A stretch of DNA of 64,000 nt from Brachybacterium fresconis (GTDB taxonomy: Bacteria > Actinomycetota > Actinomycetes > Actinomycetales > Dermabacteraceae), in contig NZ_JAGIOC010000001.1 of the NCBI RefSeq assembly GCF_017876515.1, positions 3,472,001 through 3,536,000 on the forward strand, in the 5' to 3' direction. Numbering within the stretch: the first letter of the stretch is position 1; every line of letters starts with the position of its first letter. The notes under the pieces were generated by a model, which searched no databases, was not told the origin of the DNA, and saw only the letters and a program-made list of their open reading frames with translations. A program made the position numbers and the translations under genes. This document shows, piece after piece, positions 23,845-33,577 of this stretch.

Positions 23845-25259
23845 CAGGGCATCTCCTTCCGCTCGGAATCGATGCCCTGGCGCAGCGTCGTCCACTTCCC
23901 GCGCGTGAAGTCGGGCATGGTCAGGACGGCGCCGCCCTGGTCGATGGACTCCTCGCTGAGCGGCACCGGTGCGCACCAGGTCGCCGAGTCGTAGACGTCG
24001 ATGTCGGGGACGAGGCCGAGGCGGATCGCCTGCACGGTGCGCCACTGCATCAGGTAGTCGATGCCGCCGTGGCCACCGTTGTTCTCCGCGTCCTCGCCGA
24101 CGTCCTGCCACAGCCAGTGGTCGAACTCGTCGCGGAACGCGTCGAAGCTGCGCCAGACGTCGTCGGCGTGGTCGGGTTCGACGTAGACCCGGGCGCCGGA
24201 GTCGCCCACCGGCACGTAGTCCTCCATCAGTCCGCGGGTGCCGGCCAGGGAGTTGATCCGGCTGTAGGGGCGCGGGGAGGAGACGTCGTGCTCGGTGCGG
24301 ATCACGCGCCCCTTGTCGGTGTCGTGCAGGCAAGTGATGAGGTCACCCTTGACGTAGGTGTCCGCCCACGAGGGATGGTCCTTCGGCATGAACCGCTCGC
24401 GGTAGTCGGCCAGCGCCCGCGGGGCGGTCGCCGTGGCCCGGATGGTGGTGATCCGATCGCCGCGGTTGATGTCCATGGCGTTCGCGATCGGCCCCAGCCC
24501 GTGCATCGCGTAGAAGGACCGGTTGTGGGTGGTGTGCCAGGTGCGACGCCAGTGGTCGGTGTAGTAGTTCTCGTCGAACATGAGGCCGCGCAGGTCGTGC
24601 AGGTAGGCGCCGGCACCTCTGGTGACGTCCCCGAACAGACCCGCATGGGAGGCCCGCGCCATGGCCAGTTCGTTGCGGCCGTAGCAGCAGTTCTCCGCGA
24701 GGAACAGGTGGTTCTGCGTCTTCTCGACGGTGGCGACCAGGTCCCACATCTCGTCGACCTCCGTGGCGATCGGCAGCTCGACGGCCACGTTCGCCCCGGC
24801 CAGCAGCGACGCCTTCCCGTGGGCGTAATGGAACTCCCACGGGGTAGCGATGTAGACCAGGTCCAGCTCGACCTCGTCGAGCATGTCCTGGAAGGACGTG
24901 TCCTCGCCGCCGAACTCGCGGGGCCGGTCGTGGCCTTCCTCTTCCATCGCGTCGGCGACCTTCGTGGCGCGGTCGGCCCGGATGTCGCAGACCGCGTCGA
25001 TCCGGGCACCGGGCGGGGCGGCCCAGCCCGAGGCCATCGAGGCGCCGCGGTTGCCCAGGCCGATGATGCCGATGCGCACGGTGTCGCGCTGGGCGTACGG
25101 GACGCCGACCATGCTGGCGGGGCCGGGTATCGGGGAGGCGGGGTCGAGCGCGGGGCCGGTCGGCGCGGCCAGGGCCGTGCCGGCTCCGGCGACGCTGAGT
25201 CCCGCGATGCCGGCGGCTCCGAGCAGTCCGCGTCGGGAGGGGGTGGAGGGATGGTTCAC
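23844..25259 (-). CDS. GH109-like NAD-dependent glycosidase (Gfo/Idh fold)
   Basis: This 471-aa protein is exported by a twin-arginine signal (STPSRRGLLGAAGIAGLSVA). It contains a Rossmann fold (RIGIIGLGNRGASM) and the conserved stretches AENCCYGRNELAM, AGAYLHDLR, HGLGPIANAMDINRGDR and YSRINSLAGTRGLMEDY of glycoside hydrolase family 109. Founding members remove alpha-N-acetylgalactosamine with a tightly bound NAD. The start is a GTG at 25259 after GAGGTG. Earlier in-frame codons would put a long non-signal stretch before the twin Arg. It is paired with the NEW3 protein. Confidence 0.85.
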   Translation of the reverse strand: MNHPSTPSRRGLLGAAGIAGLSVAGAGTALAAPTGPALDPASPIPGPASMVGVPYAQRDTVRIGIIGLGNRGASMASGWAAPPGARIDAVCDIRADRATKVADAMEEEGHDRPREFGGEDTSFQDMLDEVELDLVYIATPWEFHYAHGKASLLAGANVAVELPIATEVDEMWDLVATVEKTQNHLFLAENCCYGRNELAMARASHAGLFGDVTRGAGAYLHDLRGLMFDENYYTDHWRRTWHTTHNRSFYAMHGLGPIANAMDINRGDRITTIRATATAPRALADYRERFMPKDHPSWADTYVKGDLITCLHDTDKGRVIRTEHDVSSPRPYSRINSLAGTRGLMEDYVPVGDSGARVYVEPDHADDVWRSFDAFRDEFDHWLWQDVGEDAENNGGHGGIDYLMQWRTVQAIRLGLVPDIDVYDSATWCAPVPLSEESIDQGGAVLTMPDFTRGKWTTLRQGIDSERKEMP

Positions 25260-25547
25260 CAGGGTCACCTCACAAGGGGGTGGGGGAGATGCCCTCGCGG
25301 GGAGGGCCGCGACCGCGGGAACGTGACGGCCTCGCCCGGTGCGTCGGTGCGGCCGGACTGGCTCCAATGTGGCACAGACCACGGGCGATGGCAATCGTTT
25401 TACATCGTCGGAGAGCCATCAGGGCCGGTGCGCCAGGTCCGGTGCTCGCTTGGTGTCGGTGACGACGGCCGTCTGGCGGATGAAGGTACCTTCGGTGGCG
25501 GAGGACGCCGCGCTGCTGCCTTCGAACCAGACCAGTGCTTCGGCTGA

Positions 25548-27281
25548 TCAGGCCTCATCCGCAGTCAGCGTCGACGACGGCAGCCAGTCGGCCCCGAGCA
25601 GCTGGGCGACGTCGGTCAGGCCGGCGGTGTCGCCTCCCACGGTGTCCGATGCTGCGGCGATCCGCTCCACCATCACCTTGGAGACCTGCTCCTCGACGGT
25701 GCCCTGGGCGTAGGCGATGTGCCACGGTGAGACCTGCTGGTCGCGGTGGGTGCGACCGGTGACCTGCCGGCCTGCGATGCCCGAGAAGCGGGCCTGGTGG
25801 AAGACGCCCACGCGGGGCTCGGTGCTCGCCTGGCGGCCGCCTTCGAGGGTCTCTCCTGCGTGCAGGCTGATCGAGGCGACCGTGGTGAACACGCAGACCT
25901 TCGCCTGCCCGGTCTGGAACCGCAGCCGCTCGGCCTCGACGTCGAAGCGGCCCTGGCCGTAGATCGTGGCGACCTCGAGACCGGAATCGCGCAGCCGCTC
26001 GGCGATCGGGTCGGCGGCGGTGGCGACGAACTCGACCGAGCAGGCCACCTGGCGCTCGGCCTCGACCTGCTGGGCGATCCAGGCGACCGTGGAGTCCACG
26101 CGGATCAGCCCGGCCTTCTGCCGGAAGCGCAGCAGCGCGGCCCGGCCCTTGGCGGTGTTGCGGCCGCGCCGGGCGATGTCCATCTCGCGGCAGAACTCGC
26201 CCCATTCGGCCTGGTACGCGCTTCGCTCCGCCGGAGTGAGCGCGACCGGCATACCGGAGATCGGCACCGGTCCCCACGGCGCGGCGCGGTGCAGCATCGC
26301 CGTCGGCCGCTGGTCCTCGAGCCAGCCGCGCACCCGCGCGAGATCCTCGGCCCGACGGGTTGCGTCGCTGGTCCACGTCGGCCCGTAGCGGCCCCCCTCG
26401 ACGCCGACCCCGTGGCGCTCGAGCGCCGTGGCGAAGGTGGCACCGGGCTGTGACGCCGAGGTCCACTCCGTCATCGGCTCGCCGTGCACCTGCGCGTAGG
26501 CCGGAGCGAGGTAGGGCAACTCGAGCGGAGTGTGGCCGGGCGTCGCGGTGGTCGCGATGACGAACGGCGCGTTCTCGTGCGGCTTGGCGTGCCCGGAGAT
26601 CCGTGCCCACAGCTTCCACCGCTTGGTCGTGGTCCGGCGCAGCGCGTGGGCCTCGTCCGCGATGATCACGTCCCACGTGTGGTCCGTGACCTTCGCCAGA
26701 CGGTCCCAGGTGATCACCACCCACTCCAGGCCGCTGTCGCCCAGCGCCGTGATGGTGCGGCACCAGTGCCCGATCGTGATCGCGGCGGGACGATCCGCGA
26801 CCACGAGCACCCGCTGCGCACCGCGGAGGTCACCCACCGCGCTCGCGCCGAGAACGGCGGAGATCGTCTTGCCGACGCCGGGCTCGTCGGCCAGCAGGAA
26901 CTGCCGTCCACCGGACGCCGCACGCTCGGCGATCGCATCGGCCGCCTCGTACTGGTTCTGCCGGGGCTCGAGGTCCTCGGCCGGCTCGGGAACGGGCGTG
27001 GGACGGTCAGAATTGAGCGTGTTCTCGAGGAAGCGGCCGAGGGTGTGCGGGCCGGGAGCGTAAGGCGCGAGATGCTCGGGGAGCGCACGGCCGACGTACA
27101 GGTGCATCTTGACGGCAGGGTGCCAGGCGGCGCCGTCGACCTGGGTCCCGTAGGGGACGTCGAGCACCCACAGCCGCTCGCCCGGGCCGACGAACGGCAG
27201 CGGTCGCTGCGCCTGCGTGGACCCGTTGCGGCGCGGGGACCGACGGCGTCGGCGGGTACTGGATCGGCGAGGGGTGGGCAC
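25548..27281 (-). CDS. SNF2-type DEAD/DEAH helicase
   Basis: This 577-aa superfamily 2 helicase has a basic N terminus and a small domain (AVKMHLYVGRALPEHLAPYA). The ATPase core shows RQNQYEAADAIAE, Walker A DEPGVGKT, Walker B DEAH and motif III TATPGH. The C-terminal helicase half ends with GRTHRDQQVSPWHIAYAQGT. The architecture resembles small phage- or island-borne SNF2 proteins rather than RapA. It lies alone, with no methylase or nuclease beside it. It may be a leftover of a mobile element or an orphan defence gene. The start is a GTG with a weak site. Confidence 0.8.
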   Translation of the reverse strand: MPTPRRSSTRRRRRSPRRNGSTQAQRPLPFVGPGERLWVLDVPYGTQVDGAAWHPAVKMHLYVGRALPEHLAPYAPGPHTLGRFLENTLNSDRPTPVPEPAEDLEPRQNQYEAADAIAERAASGGRQFLLADEPGVGKTISAVLGASAVGDLRGAQRVLVVADRPAAITIGHWCRTITALGDSGLEWVVITWDRLAKVTDHTWDVIIADEAHALRRTTTKRWKLWARISGHAKPHENAPFVIATTATPGHTPLELPYLAPAYAQVHGEPMTEWTSASQPGATFATALERHGVGVEGGRYGPTWTSDATRRAEDLARVRGWLEDQRPTAMLHRAAPWGPVPISGMPVALTPAERSAYQAEWGEFCREMDIARRGRNTAKGRAALLRFRQKAGLIRVDSTVAWIAQQVEAERQVACSVEFVATAADPIAERLRDSGLEVATIYGQGRFDVEAERLRFQTGQAKVCVFTTVASISLHAGETLEGGRQASTEPRVGVFHQARFSGIAGRQVTGRTHRDQQVSPWHIAYAQGTVEEQVSKVMVERIAAASDTVGGDTAGLTDVAQLLGADWLPSSTLTADEA

Positions 27282-27342
27282 CTCGCGAGGCTACCGCTGT
27301 TCCACCTGTGACCTGGGCGGCTCGCCCAGGGGGCCGGCGCGC

Positions 27343-28251
27343 TCAGGGCTGCTGCAGCTCCCGCCGGGCGGTCTCGAGCACCGTGTCCGTGAGTGCATCG
27401 AGCAGGGCCGACGGGGTCTTCGCCACCTGCCAGAACAGGGCAGAGGTGACCGAGTCGCCGCCGAGCGCGAGGAGCTCTCCGCGGGCGAGCAGAGGCTCGG
27501 CCTGCATGGTCAGCAGCATGCCCCAGCCGAGTCCGGCCACCACCGCATCGGCGAGTTCATGCGTGGAGGGGACCAGGTGGCGCGGAGCGAGCGAGGGGTC
27601 CACGCCCTGGCGGCGCAGCCAGGCGGCCTGGAGGTCATCGCTCGTGTCGTAGTCGATCCGCGGCGCCCGGGCAAGAACGTCCGGGCCGACCGGGCCCGTC
27701 GTATTTCGTGCCCAGCGGGCCCGCCACCGCGGGGATGCGACTGCGACGTAGACGATGCTGCCCAGCGGCAGCGAGCGATATCCCGGCGGCGCGGACGGGG
27801 CAGAGGTCACAGCCGCCATGGCCGCACCGGTGGTGAGCAGGCGCGCGGTCTCGTCCTGGTCTTCCCGCTGCAGCTCGAGCTGCGCATCGTGCTCCCGGGC
27901 GAAGTCCGCGAGAGCCGGTACGAACCAGGTGGCGAGCGAGTCCGAGTTCACCGCGATCCCGATCCGGGGCTGCTCGCCCTGCGTCTCGAGCCCCAGCTCC
28001 GCGCCGGCCTCGTGCTCCAGGAGAGCGTGGCCGCGCGCGAAGCGCACCACCACCTCGCCGGGTGCGGTGAGCCGCACCGGCTTCGTGCGCACCAGGAGGC
28101 GCTGGCCCAGCTGCTGCTCGAGCAGCTTCACCCGTTGGCTCGCCGCGGAGGGCGTCATGTGCTGGCGGCGGGCGGCGGCCTCGAGGGTCCCCTCCTCCCC
28201 GACGAGGCGAAGCGTCTCGGCGAGGGCGGGATCGATGCGCATGTCCCGCAT
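27343..28251 (-). CDS. ArgP/LysG-type LysR regulator
   Basis: This 302-aa LysR-type activator has the N-terminal helix-turn-helix GTLEAAARRQHMTPSAASQR (about residues 21-40) and a two-lobe effector domain. Divergence from a LysE-family exporter is the classic ArgP/LysG arrangement, in which Lys, Arg or His bound to the regulator switches on export. The two start codons are only 53 bp apart with a dyad between them. ATG 28251 and ATG 28242 are both possible starts. Confidence 0.9.
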   Translation of the reverse strand: MRDMRIDPALAETLRLVGEEGTLEAAARRQHMTPSAASQRVKLLEQQLGQRLLVRTKPVRLTAPGEVVVRFARGHALLEHEAGAELGLETQGEQPRIGIAVNSDSLATWFVPALADFAREHDAQLELQREDQDETARLLTTGAAMAAVTSAPSAPPGYRSLPLGSIVYVAVASPRWRARWARNTTGPVGPDVLARAPRIDYDTSDDLQAAWLRRQGVDPSLAPRHLVPSTHELADAVVAGLGWGMLLTMQAEPLLARGELLALGGDSVTSALFWQVAKTPSALLDALTDTVLETARRELQQP

Positions 28252-28255
28252 CGTA

Positions 28256-28304
28256 GATGAAGCGCTACTACAGGCAATGCAACAATGTTTGCTGGTGCTT
28301 CATC
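28256..28304. promoter_or_regulatory. dyad between the LysR and LysE-type genes
   Basis: GATGAAGC (28256-28263) is complementary to GCTTCATC (28297-28304), with a 33-nt interior that is relatively AT-rich (GCAATGCAACAATGTTTG). The arms abut both start codons. This is the expected site for the LysG-type regulator and both promoters. Confidence 0.55.
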
Positions 28305-28931
28305 ATGAACGGTTCTAGCATCGATCCGGTGACCACCGCTCTGCATGGCCTCCTCGCCGGCCTCTCCTTGATCATCGCCATCGGCTCGCAGAACGTGTTC
28401 GTGATGCGCCAAGGAATCCGGCGCGACCACGTGCTGGCTGTGGTGGCGGTGTGCATCGCTTCGGACGCCGTGCTGATCCTGGCCGGCGCCGGCGGTCTCG
28501 GTGCCCTGGTGCGGGCCGTGCCCGAGGTGGTCGTCGCTGCCCGCTGGACAGGCGTCGCCTTCCTGCTCGGGTATGCGGTCCTCGCCGCGCGCCGGGCCCT
28601 GCGCGGTGGGGAGTCCCTGGAGGCCGACGGGGCGGGCCGAGGGAGTGGGCTGGGCCCCGTGATCGCGACGGCGCTCGCACTCACTTGGTTGAATCCGCAC
28701 GTCTACCTCGACACCGTGCTTCTGCTCGGCTCCATCGCTGCTACCCATGGGGCACAGGCGTGGCTGTTCGCCGTCGGTGCGGTAGCGGGCAGCATTATCT
28801 GGTTCACGGCGCTGGGGTTCGGAGCACGCGGGCTGGGGCGTGTGCTGTCCAGCGCGCGGTCGTGGCGGGTGCTCGACGGCGCGGTCGCGCTGACCATGCT
28901 GATCGTCGCGGGACTGCTCGCCGTCGGGTGA
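28305..28931 (+). CDS. LysE/ArgO-family amino acid exporter
   Basis: This 208-aa inner-membrane exporter has about six helices. It includes the signature GSQNVFVMRQGI (residues about 26-37) and TWLNPHVYLDTVLLLGS of the LysE family. It exports basic amino acids to relieve intracellular excess. The ATG at 28305 has no Shine-Dalgarno site, so a leaderless or near-leaderless message is likely. The in-frame extension to 28257 would run through the operator. Confidence 0.92.
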   Translation: MNGSSIDPVTTALHGLLAGLSLIIAIGSQNVFVMRQGIRRDHVLAVVAVCIASDAVLILAGAGGLGALVRAVPEVVVAARWTGVAFLLGYAVLAARRALRGGESLEADGAGRGSGLGPVIATALALTWLNPHVYLDTVLLLGSIAATHGAQAWLFAVGAVAGSIIWFTALGFGARGLGRVLSSARSWRVLDGAVALTMLIVAGLLAVG

Positions 28932-28982
28932 GACGGGCCCACATCTTCACCCCACTGACGTCACCCTCATGGTCCACGCCAG

Positions 28983-29720
28983 CTAGAAGCCGTCGGGCAG
29001 CCAGATCCAGCCCTCCTCGGCGGCGAGGTCCGCGAGCTCCGGAGGCGGCGGCATCGCACTCCCACGGTCGACGTCGCGGGCGACGAGCGCAGCGATCACA
29101 GCATCCAGCGCGTTGTCGTCGTCGACGCAAGCGTCCCGGTAACCAGCCCACTCGAGCCACGGAAGACGCACGGACAGTCGCTCGATGAGCGTGGAGCGCG
29201 ACGTCGCGTTCTTCGCGCCCTTGTAGGGGTGGCCCGCAAGCTGCCAGGCGGCGAGGGCCGCACCGGGATAGACCTCGCAGGCCACGCCGCGTCCGTCAGG
29301 CGTGACGGTGACCCCCTGCTCCCTGAGGCGCGCGGCGATGCCTGCCCAGCGGATGGTCGGGTAGGCGATCTTGTCGGCCGCGACGCTCAGGGGAGTCTTC
29401 CCCACCCGACGCCTCACCTCGAGGTCGGTTGCGCGGTAGAGGACCTCTCGCCTCCAGCCCGGGCCCGTGTCCGGCGGGGGAGGGAGGGTGGCCGTCCGAT
29501 GCCCCTCGACCAGCTCGACGAAGGCCCGAGGCCAGCCGAAGGGAACGTCCACCCCGGCCTTTCGTGAGCCCATGATGGCGGAGACGATCGCGTCGTCGCC
29601 CACGCCGACGCGGACGTTCTCGATCACGACGTTCGCGCCGTCGTCGCGCAGCTGCGCGATGCCTGTGCGTTTCGGGTCGGCGGCGAGATCGATGCCGAGA
29701 AATGTGCTGCCGAGGACCAT
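28983..29720 (-). CDS. DUF429-family protein
   Basis: This 245-aa cytosolic protein has an RNase H-like fold signature, FLGIDLAADPKRTGIAQL at the N terminus and GVDVPFGWPRAFVELV further on. Near the C terminus DDDNALDAVIAALVA supplies acidic residues. DUF429 proteins are conserved but biochemically poorly defined, and a nuclease role is suspected from the fold. I chose the second ATG (29720), which begins directly at the first strand. The first one at 29741 has no better site. Confidence 0.82.
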   Translation of the reverse strand: MVLGSTFLGIDLAADPKRTGIAQLRDDGANVVIENVRVGVGDDAIVSAIMGSRKAGVDVPFGWPRAFVELVEGHRTATLPPPPDTGPGWRREVLYRATDLEVRRRVGKTPLSVAADKIAYPTIRWAGIAARLREQGVTVTPDGRGVACEVYPGAALAAWQLAGHPYKGAKNATSRSTLIERLSVRLPWLEWAGYRDACVDDDNALDAVIAALVARDVDRGSAMPPPPELADLAAEEGWIWLPDGF

Positions 29721-29876
29721 CGCGCCACGATAGCGGGGCATCGCGGCGGCACCGATCGCGCTCCTGGCCCTGGCACTCCTGGGACTCGGTGCCGTGCTGG
29801 CCCGGTGCTCGAAGGGTAGGCTCTCTCGACTCGAGTGACGTCGGCTCGAGGATCAGAGGCGAAGGAGCACCCACAC

Positions 29877-31586
29877 ATGCACTCACCGCGGAACCCCCGA
29901 TCGGCGAGGGCCGTCGAGGCCTTCAGCGAGATCATGGGGCGGAAGCATGTGCTCACCTCGGCGCGCGCCACCGCTCCCTATGCCACGGGCGACCGCTTCG
30001 GGGCGGGTGAGGTGCTCGCCGTGCTGCGACCGGGCTCGCTGGTGGACATGTGGCGCGCTCTGCAGGTGTGCGTCGACCACGATCTGATCGTCATCACCCA
30101 GGCCGCGAACACCGGGCTCACCGGCGGCTCCGGGCCCGGGGATCAGGGCTACGACCGCGACGTCGTCATCATCTCGACGTTGCGCATCGACCAGATCTAT
30201 CTCCTGCACGACGCCCGCGAGGCGGTCTGCCTGGCCGGTGCCACCCTCTTCTCCCTCGAGGACGAACTCGCCCCGCACGGGCGGGAGCCGCATTCGGTGA
30301 TCGGCTCGACCTCGATCGGGGCGAGCGTGGTGGGCGGGATCGCCAACAACTCCGGCGGCACCCAGATCCGTAAGGGCCCGGCCTACACCGAGCAGGCGAT
30401 CTTCGCGCGGGTCGACGAGCACGGGCAGATCCAGCTGGTGAACCATCTGGGCATCGACCTCGGCACCGACCCCACGCACATCCTCGACCGGCTGCAGCGG
30501 GGCGAATGGGACGCCGCCGACGTCACCCCGCCACCGCCCGACTCCGCCGGCACCGCCTACGCCGAGCATGTGCGCCGGATCGCCGACTCCCCGGCCCGCT
30601 TCAACGCGGATCCGACGTTCCTCCACGAAGCCTCAGGCTGCGCCGGCAAGCTCATGGTGTTCGCGGTGCGCACCCGCACCTTCCCGCTCGAGGAGGACAA
30701 GGCGACGTTCTACATCGGCACGGACCGCCCCGGGGACCTCGAGTCCCTGCGACGCACGTTCCTCGCCGCCGACGGGCCGCTGCCGATCTCGGGCGAATAC
30801 ATGAGCTCGCACGCCTTCGATCTCGCGACCCGGTACGGCAAGGACACCTACGTCTCCCTCAAGCACGCCGGCAGCCGCACCCTGGTGCGCATGTTCGCCC
30901 TGAAGAGCTGGGCGAACGGAGTGTTCGCGAAGCTGCCCGGAATGGGCCCGTCGGTCGCCGACGCGATCTCCCAGAAGCTGTTCTCCCTCGTTCCGGAGAA
31001 GATCCCACCGCGCCTCGTCGACTATCGCGACCGGTACGCCCATCACCTGCTGCTCGTGGTCAGCGGCAGCGAACGGGAGACGACCGCGCAGCTGCTCGAG
31101 GAGTTCTTCGCCGCATCCGAGCATGAGGGTGCGTTCTTCGAGTGCGACGCCGAGGAGGCCGAGAGCGCCACGCTGATCCGCTTCGGCGTGGCCAGCGCCG
31201 CCAGCCGCTCCTTCGTCATGCACCGCGGCGAGGCCTCCGCCATGGTCACTTTCGACGTCGCCCTGCGCCGCGACGACGAGGACTGGCTGGAGGTGCTGCC
31301 CTCGCAGATCGCCGACCAGCTGCTGGAGAGCGTCTACTTCGGGCACTTCTTCTGCCACGTGCTGCACCAGGACCACGTCGCCAAGAAGGGCGTGGACCCG
31401 GTGGCGCTGAAGAAGGAGATGACCGCGCTGCTCGAGAGCCGCGGCGCCGCCGTGCCCGCCGAACACAACTACGGCCGGCTCTACCCGGCCCCCGAGCCGA
31501 TGGTGGAGCACTTCCGGGAGCTCGACCCGCTGAACATGTTCAATGCGGGAGTGGGGGAGACGTCGGCGCGGAAGCTGTGGACGTGA
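29877..31586 (+). CDS. dld: quinone-dependent D-lactate dehydrogenase
   Basis: This 569-aa FAD enzyme of the membrane-associated Dld type oxidises D-lactate to pyruvate and passes electrons to quinone. The FAD-binding region is clear (ITQAANTGLTGGSGPGDQGY, VIGSTSIGASVVGGIANNSGGTQ). The C-terminal membrane-binding domain ends LDPLNMFNAGVGETSARKLW, typical of the family. AAGGAG precedes the ATG at 29877. It stands alone between divergent and convergent genes. The nearby L-lactate dehydrogenase gene is broken, so this is the only intact lactate enzyme here. Confidence 0.95.
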   Translation: MHSPRNPRSARAVEAFSEIMGRKHVLTSARATAPYATGDRFGAGEVLAVLRPGSLVDMWRALQVCVDHDLIVITQAANTGLTGGSGPGDQGYDRDVVIISTLRIDQIYLLHDAREAVCLAGATLFSLEDELAPHGREPHSVIGSTSIGASVVGGIANNSGGTQIRKGPAYTEQAIFARVDEHGQIQLVNHLGIDLGTDPTHILDRLQRGEWDAADVTPPPPDSAGTAYAEHVRRIADSPARFNADPTFLHEASGCAGKLMVFAVRTRTFPLEEDKATFYIGTDRPGDLESLRRTFLAADGPLPISGEYMSSHAFDLATRYGKDTYVSLKHAGSRTLVRMFALKSWANGVFAKLPGMGPSVADAISQKLFSLVPEKIPPRLVDYRDRYAHHLLLVVSGSERETTAQLLEEFFAASEHEGAFFECDAEEAESATLIRFGVASAASRSFVMHRGEASAMVTFDVALRRDDEDWLEVLPSQIADQLLESVYFGHFFCHVLHQDHVAKKGVDPVALKKEMTALLESRGAAVPAEHNYGRLYPAPEPMVEHFRELDPLNMFNAGVGETSARKLWT

Positions 31587-31692
31587 GGGCGGATGTGCGC
31601 GAGCTCCCATCGCGTCACGCCGCGGGGCCCGGGTCAAGCATCGCCTGTGCAGGGGGTCGCGGTGCGATCCACGGTAGACCCGTCTCCGCCCC

Positions 31693-33516
31693 TCACTCCG
31701 CCTGCAATACGTCCCGCACCCGCCGGAGTTCCGCCCGCGCGGTGCCGAGCAGGAGCTCGGGATCGGCCAGGGCGACGCCGGTAAAGCGATGGGGGAGCGC
31801 TGCGGCCTCCATCAGGGTGCGGGCGCGCTGGCTCGGGGAGCTGCGCAGGTCGAAGGCGCGATGCAGGTCCTTCTCGTGCAGGGGTGCAGGTGGATACCCC
31901 ATGAGGTCATTGCCGCGGGCGACGATCGAGACGATCGCGGCGGCGGTATTGCGGGTGCTCGCCTTCCGTCGCAGCACCGCATCATCGAGCTGGGCGACGC
32001 GCACCAGCAGGCGCCGACAGGCGGTGAGCAGCTCGTCGGTATCGGCGGAACCGGAGTGGTGCTCGAGAAGGGCGGCCACCCCCTCGACCAGGTGCGTGTC
32101 GATCTCGGCGGCGAGGTCCCGCAGATCATCGGGGAACTGCTCGAGCGCGAGCTTCTCCGCGGGCAGCGGCGCTGTCTCGAGCTCTGCGAGCACCTCCGAA
32201 CCACCGGCGCGCAGGGCGAGATCCGCCAGGCGCAGCGCGGTGGGGTCCTCGAGCTCCAGAGCGAAGTCGACCTGCTCCTCGAGCCGCCGCGCGCGCATCC
32301 GCGGATCGGCCCGACGAGCCGGGAATTCATCGAGCAGCGGGGCGATCGCGGACAAGGTCCGCGCGATGACGGATGGCTCCTCGCCCTTCCGCTCGAGGGA
32401 CCAGGCGACGAGCTCCGGCAGCGCCGAGGGGATCTGCGCCGCCGCCGCCTCGGGGAGCGTCGGCACCCTCGGCAGGACCTCCGAGAGGATCCACTCGGCG
32501 AGCTCCGGATCCCAGCCCAACGGATCGCCGAGGCTCGCGTCGAGCAGGATCATCAGGTAGGCGACCAGATCCTCCAGCGCACTGCCCCGCTCCAGGCCGA
32601 CGGCGTGGGCGGAGGTCGTGAACTCCTCGACCAGGTCGGTGCCGTCCTCAAGGATCCACGGCGGCTGCTCGGGGACCGGCAACGTGGCAACGTCGGAGAA
32701 TCCTCCGTACAGAGCGTCTTCGTCGTATCCCGTCCCGCCCTCCGGCATTCGTCCCACGACGAACTCCACGAAGGGACGCAGCATCGGCCACTGCTCCCAG
32801 TCGCCGGACTGTTCCACGTCCGCCGAAGTATTGGCGAGGGCCTGGCGGAAGCGGGCGCGCGCATCCGCCGGGCCGACGGCCTCGAGGACCTCGTCAAGGG
32901 ATGCCCCTTCCCCCGCCATGATCTCCCGATATTTGCGGGTGATCTCCTCCAGCGACTCGCCGACCACGAAGGCGTCCTTCACATACGGCGCGGGGCTCCA
33001 CTGGATGTAGGCGATGAGCGTGGCGCGCACGCCGCGGGGAAGGACCAGCTCCACCAGCAAGTTCTCCCCTGCACCGTCGGAGAAGGCGACCGCCTCGGTG
33101 ACGGACGCCTGGACGAGCCCGGACACCTGCGGCGGCATCGGCTGACGGCGGGCGGTGAGCCCCACCTGCGCCCGGGAGCGGAGGTCCTCGTCGGGACACA
33201 TCGCCGCGACCATGTGCAGCAGTGCGGTGGTCTCGGCGACGTTGATTTCGATGAAGGTGTCCAGCAGGTCCACTCCCTCGGGCAGTTCCTCGGGATGGTG
33301 CTGCAGGTCCGCGAGCTCCGTGACCAGCGGTGCCGCGGCGACCCAGAATGCGGTCGGATCGTCGGAGCGCAGCGCCGGGCGGAGCACAGAGATCAGGGGG
33401 TTCTCTGCCGCCGACTCGGCGGGCGCCGGTCGCGACGTGTGCGGGGTGCGGCGGTTCGCACGCTGGCGGGCGGCACCCTGCCCGAGCGGGTTGCGGTCGT
33501 GACGGCGTCGGCTCAT
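31693..33516 (-). CDS. uncharacterised 607-aa protein
   Basis: I do not recognise this large soluble protein. It begins with a basic, low-complexity tail (MSRRRHDRNPLGQGAARQRA) and is then acidic and helix-rich, with no membrane segment and no obvious catalytic motif. Hydrophobic/acidic helical repeats from residue 280 onward (LEDLVAYLMILLDASLGDP, IPSALPELVAWSLERKGEE) suggest an alpha-solenoid. It has its own transcription unit beside a GIY-YIG nuclease gene on the same strand (about 60 nt apart), so the two could be linked. The ATG has only a weak ribosome binding site. Confidence 0.7.
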   Translation of the reverse strand: MSRRRHDRNPLGQGAARQRANRRTPHTSRPAPAESAAENPLISVLRPALRSDDPTAFWVAAAPLVTELADLQHHPEELPEGVDLLDTFIEINVAETTALLHMVAAMCPDEDLRSRAQVGLTARRQPMPPQVSGLVQASVTEAVAFSDGAGENLLVELVLPRGVRATLIAYIQWSPAPYVKDAFVVGESLEEITRKYREIMAGEGASLDEVLEAVGPADARARFRQALANTSADVEQSGDWEQWPMLRPFVEFVVGRMPEGGTGYDEDALYGGFSDVATLPVPEQPPWILEDGTDLVEEFTTSAHAVGLERGSALEDLVAYLMILLDASLGDPLGWDPELAEWILSEVLPRVPTLPEAAAAQIPSALPELVAWSLERKGEEPSVIARTLSAIAPLLDEFPARRADPRMRARRLEEQVDFALELEDPTALRLADLALRAGGSEVLAELETAPLPAEKLALEQFPDDLRDLAAEIDTHLVEGVAALLEHHSGSADTDELLTACRRLLVRVAQLDDAVLRRKASTRNTAAAIVSIVARGNDLMGYPPAPLHEKDLHRAFDLRSSPSQRARTLMEAAALPHRFTGVALADPELLLGTARAELRRVRDVLQAE

Positions 33517-33577
33517 GGAGATATTCCATCAGGTGCTGGCCGACGAGGCGAGACCGCGGGCGCGAGAACGGCGGCTT

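Noticed and set aside
23694..25547. 617-codon plus-strand frame over the GH109-like gene
   Set aside because: It is antisense to a protein with clear GH109 motifs and a twin-arginine signal, and its own translation is low complexity.
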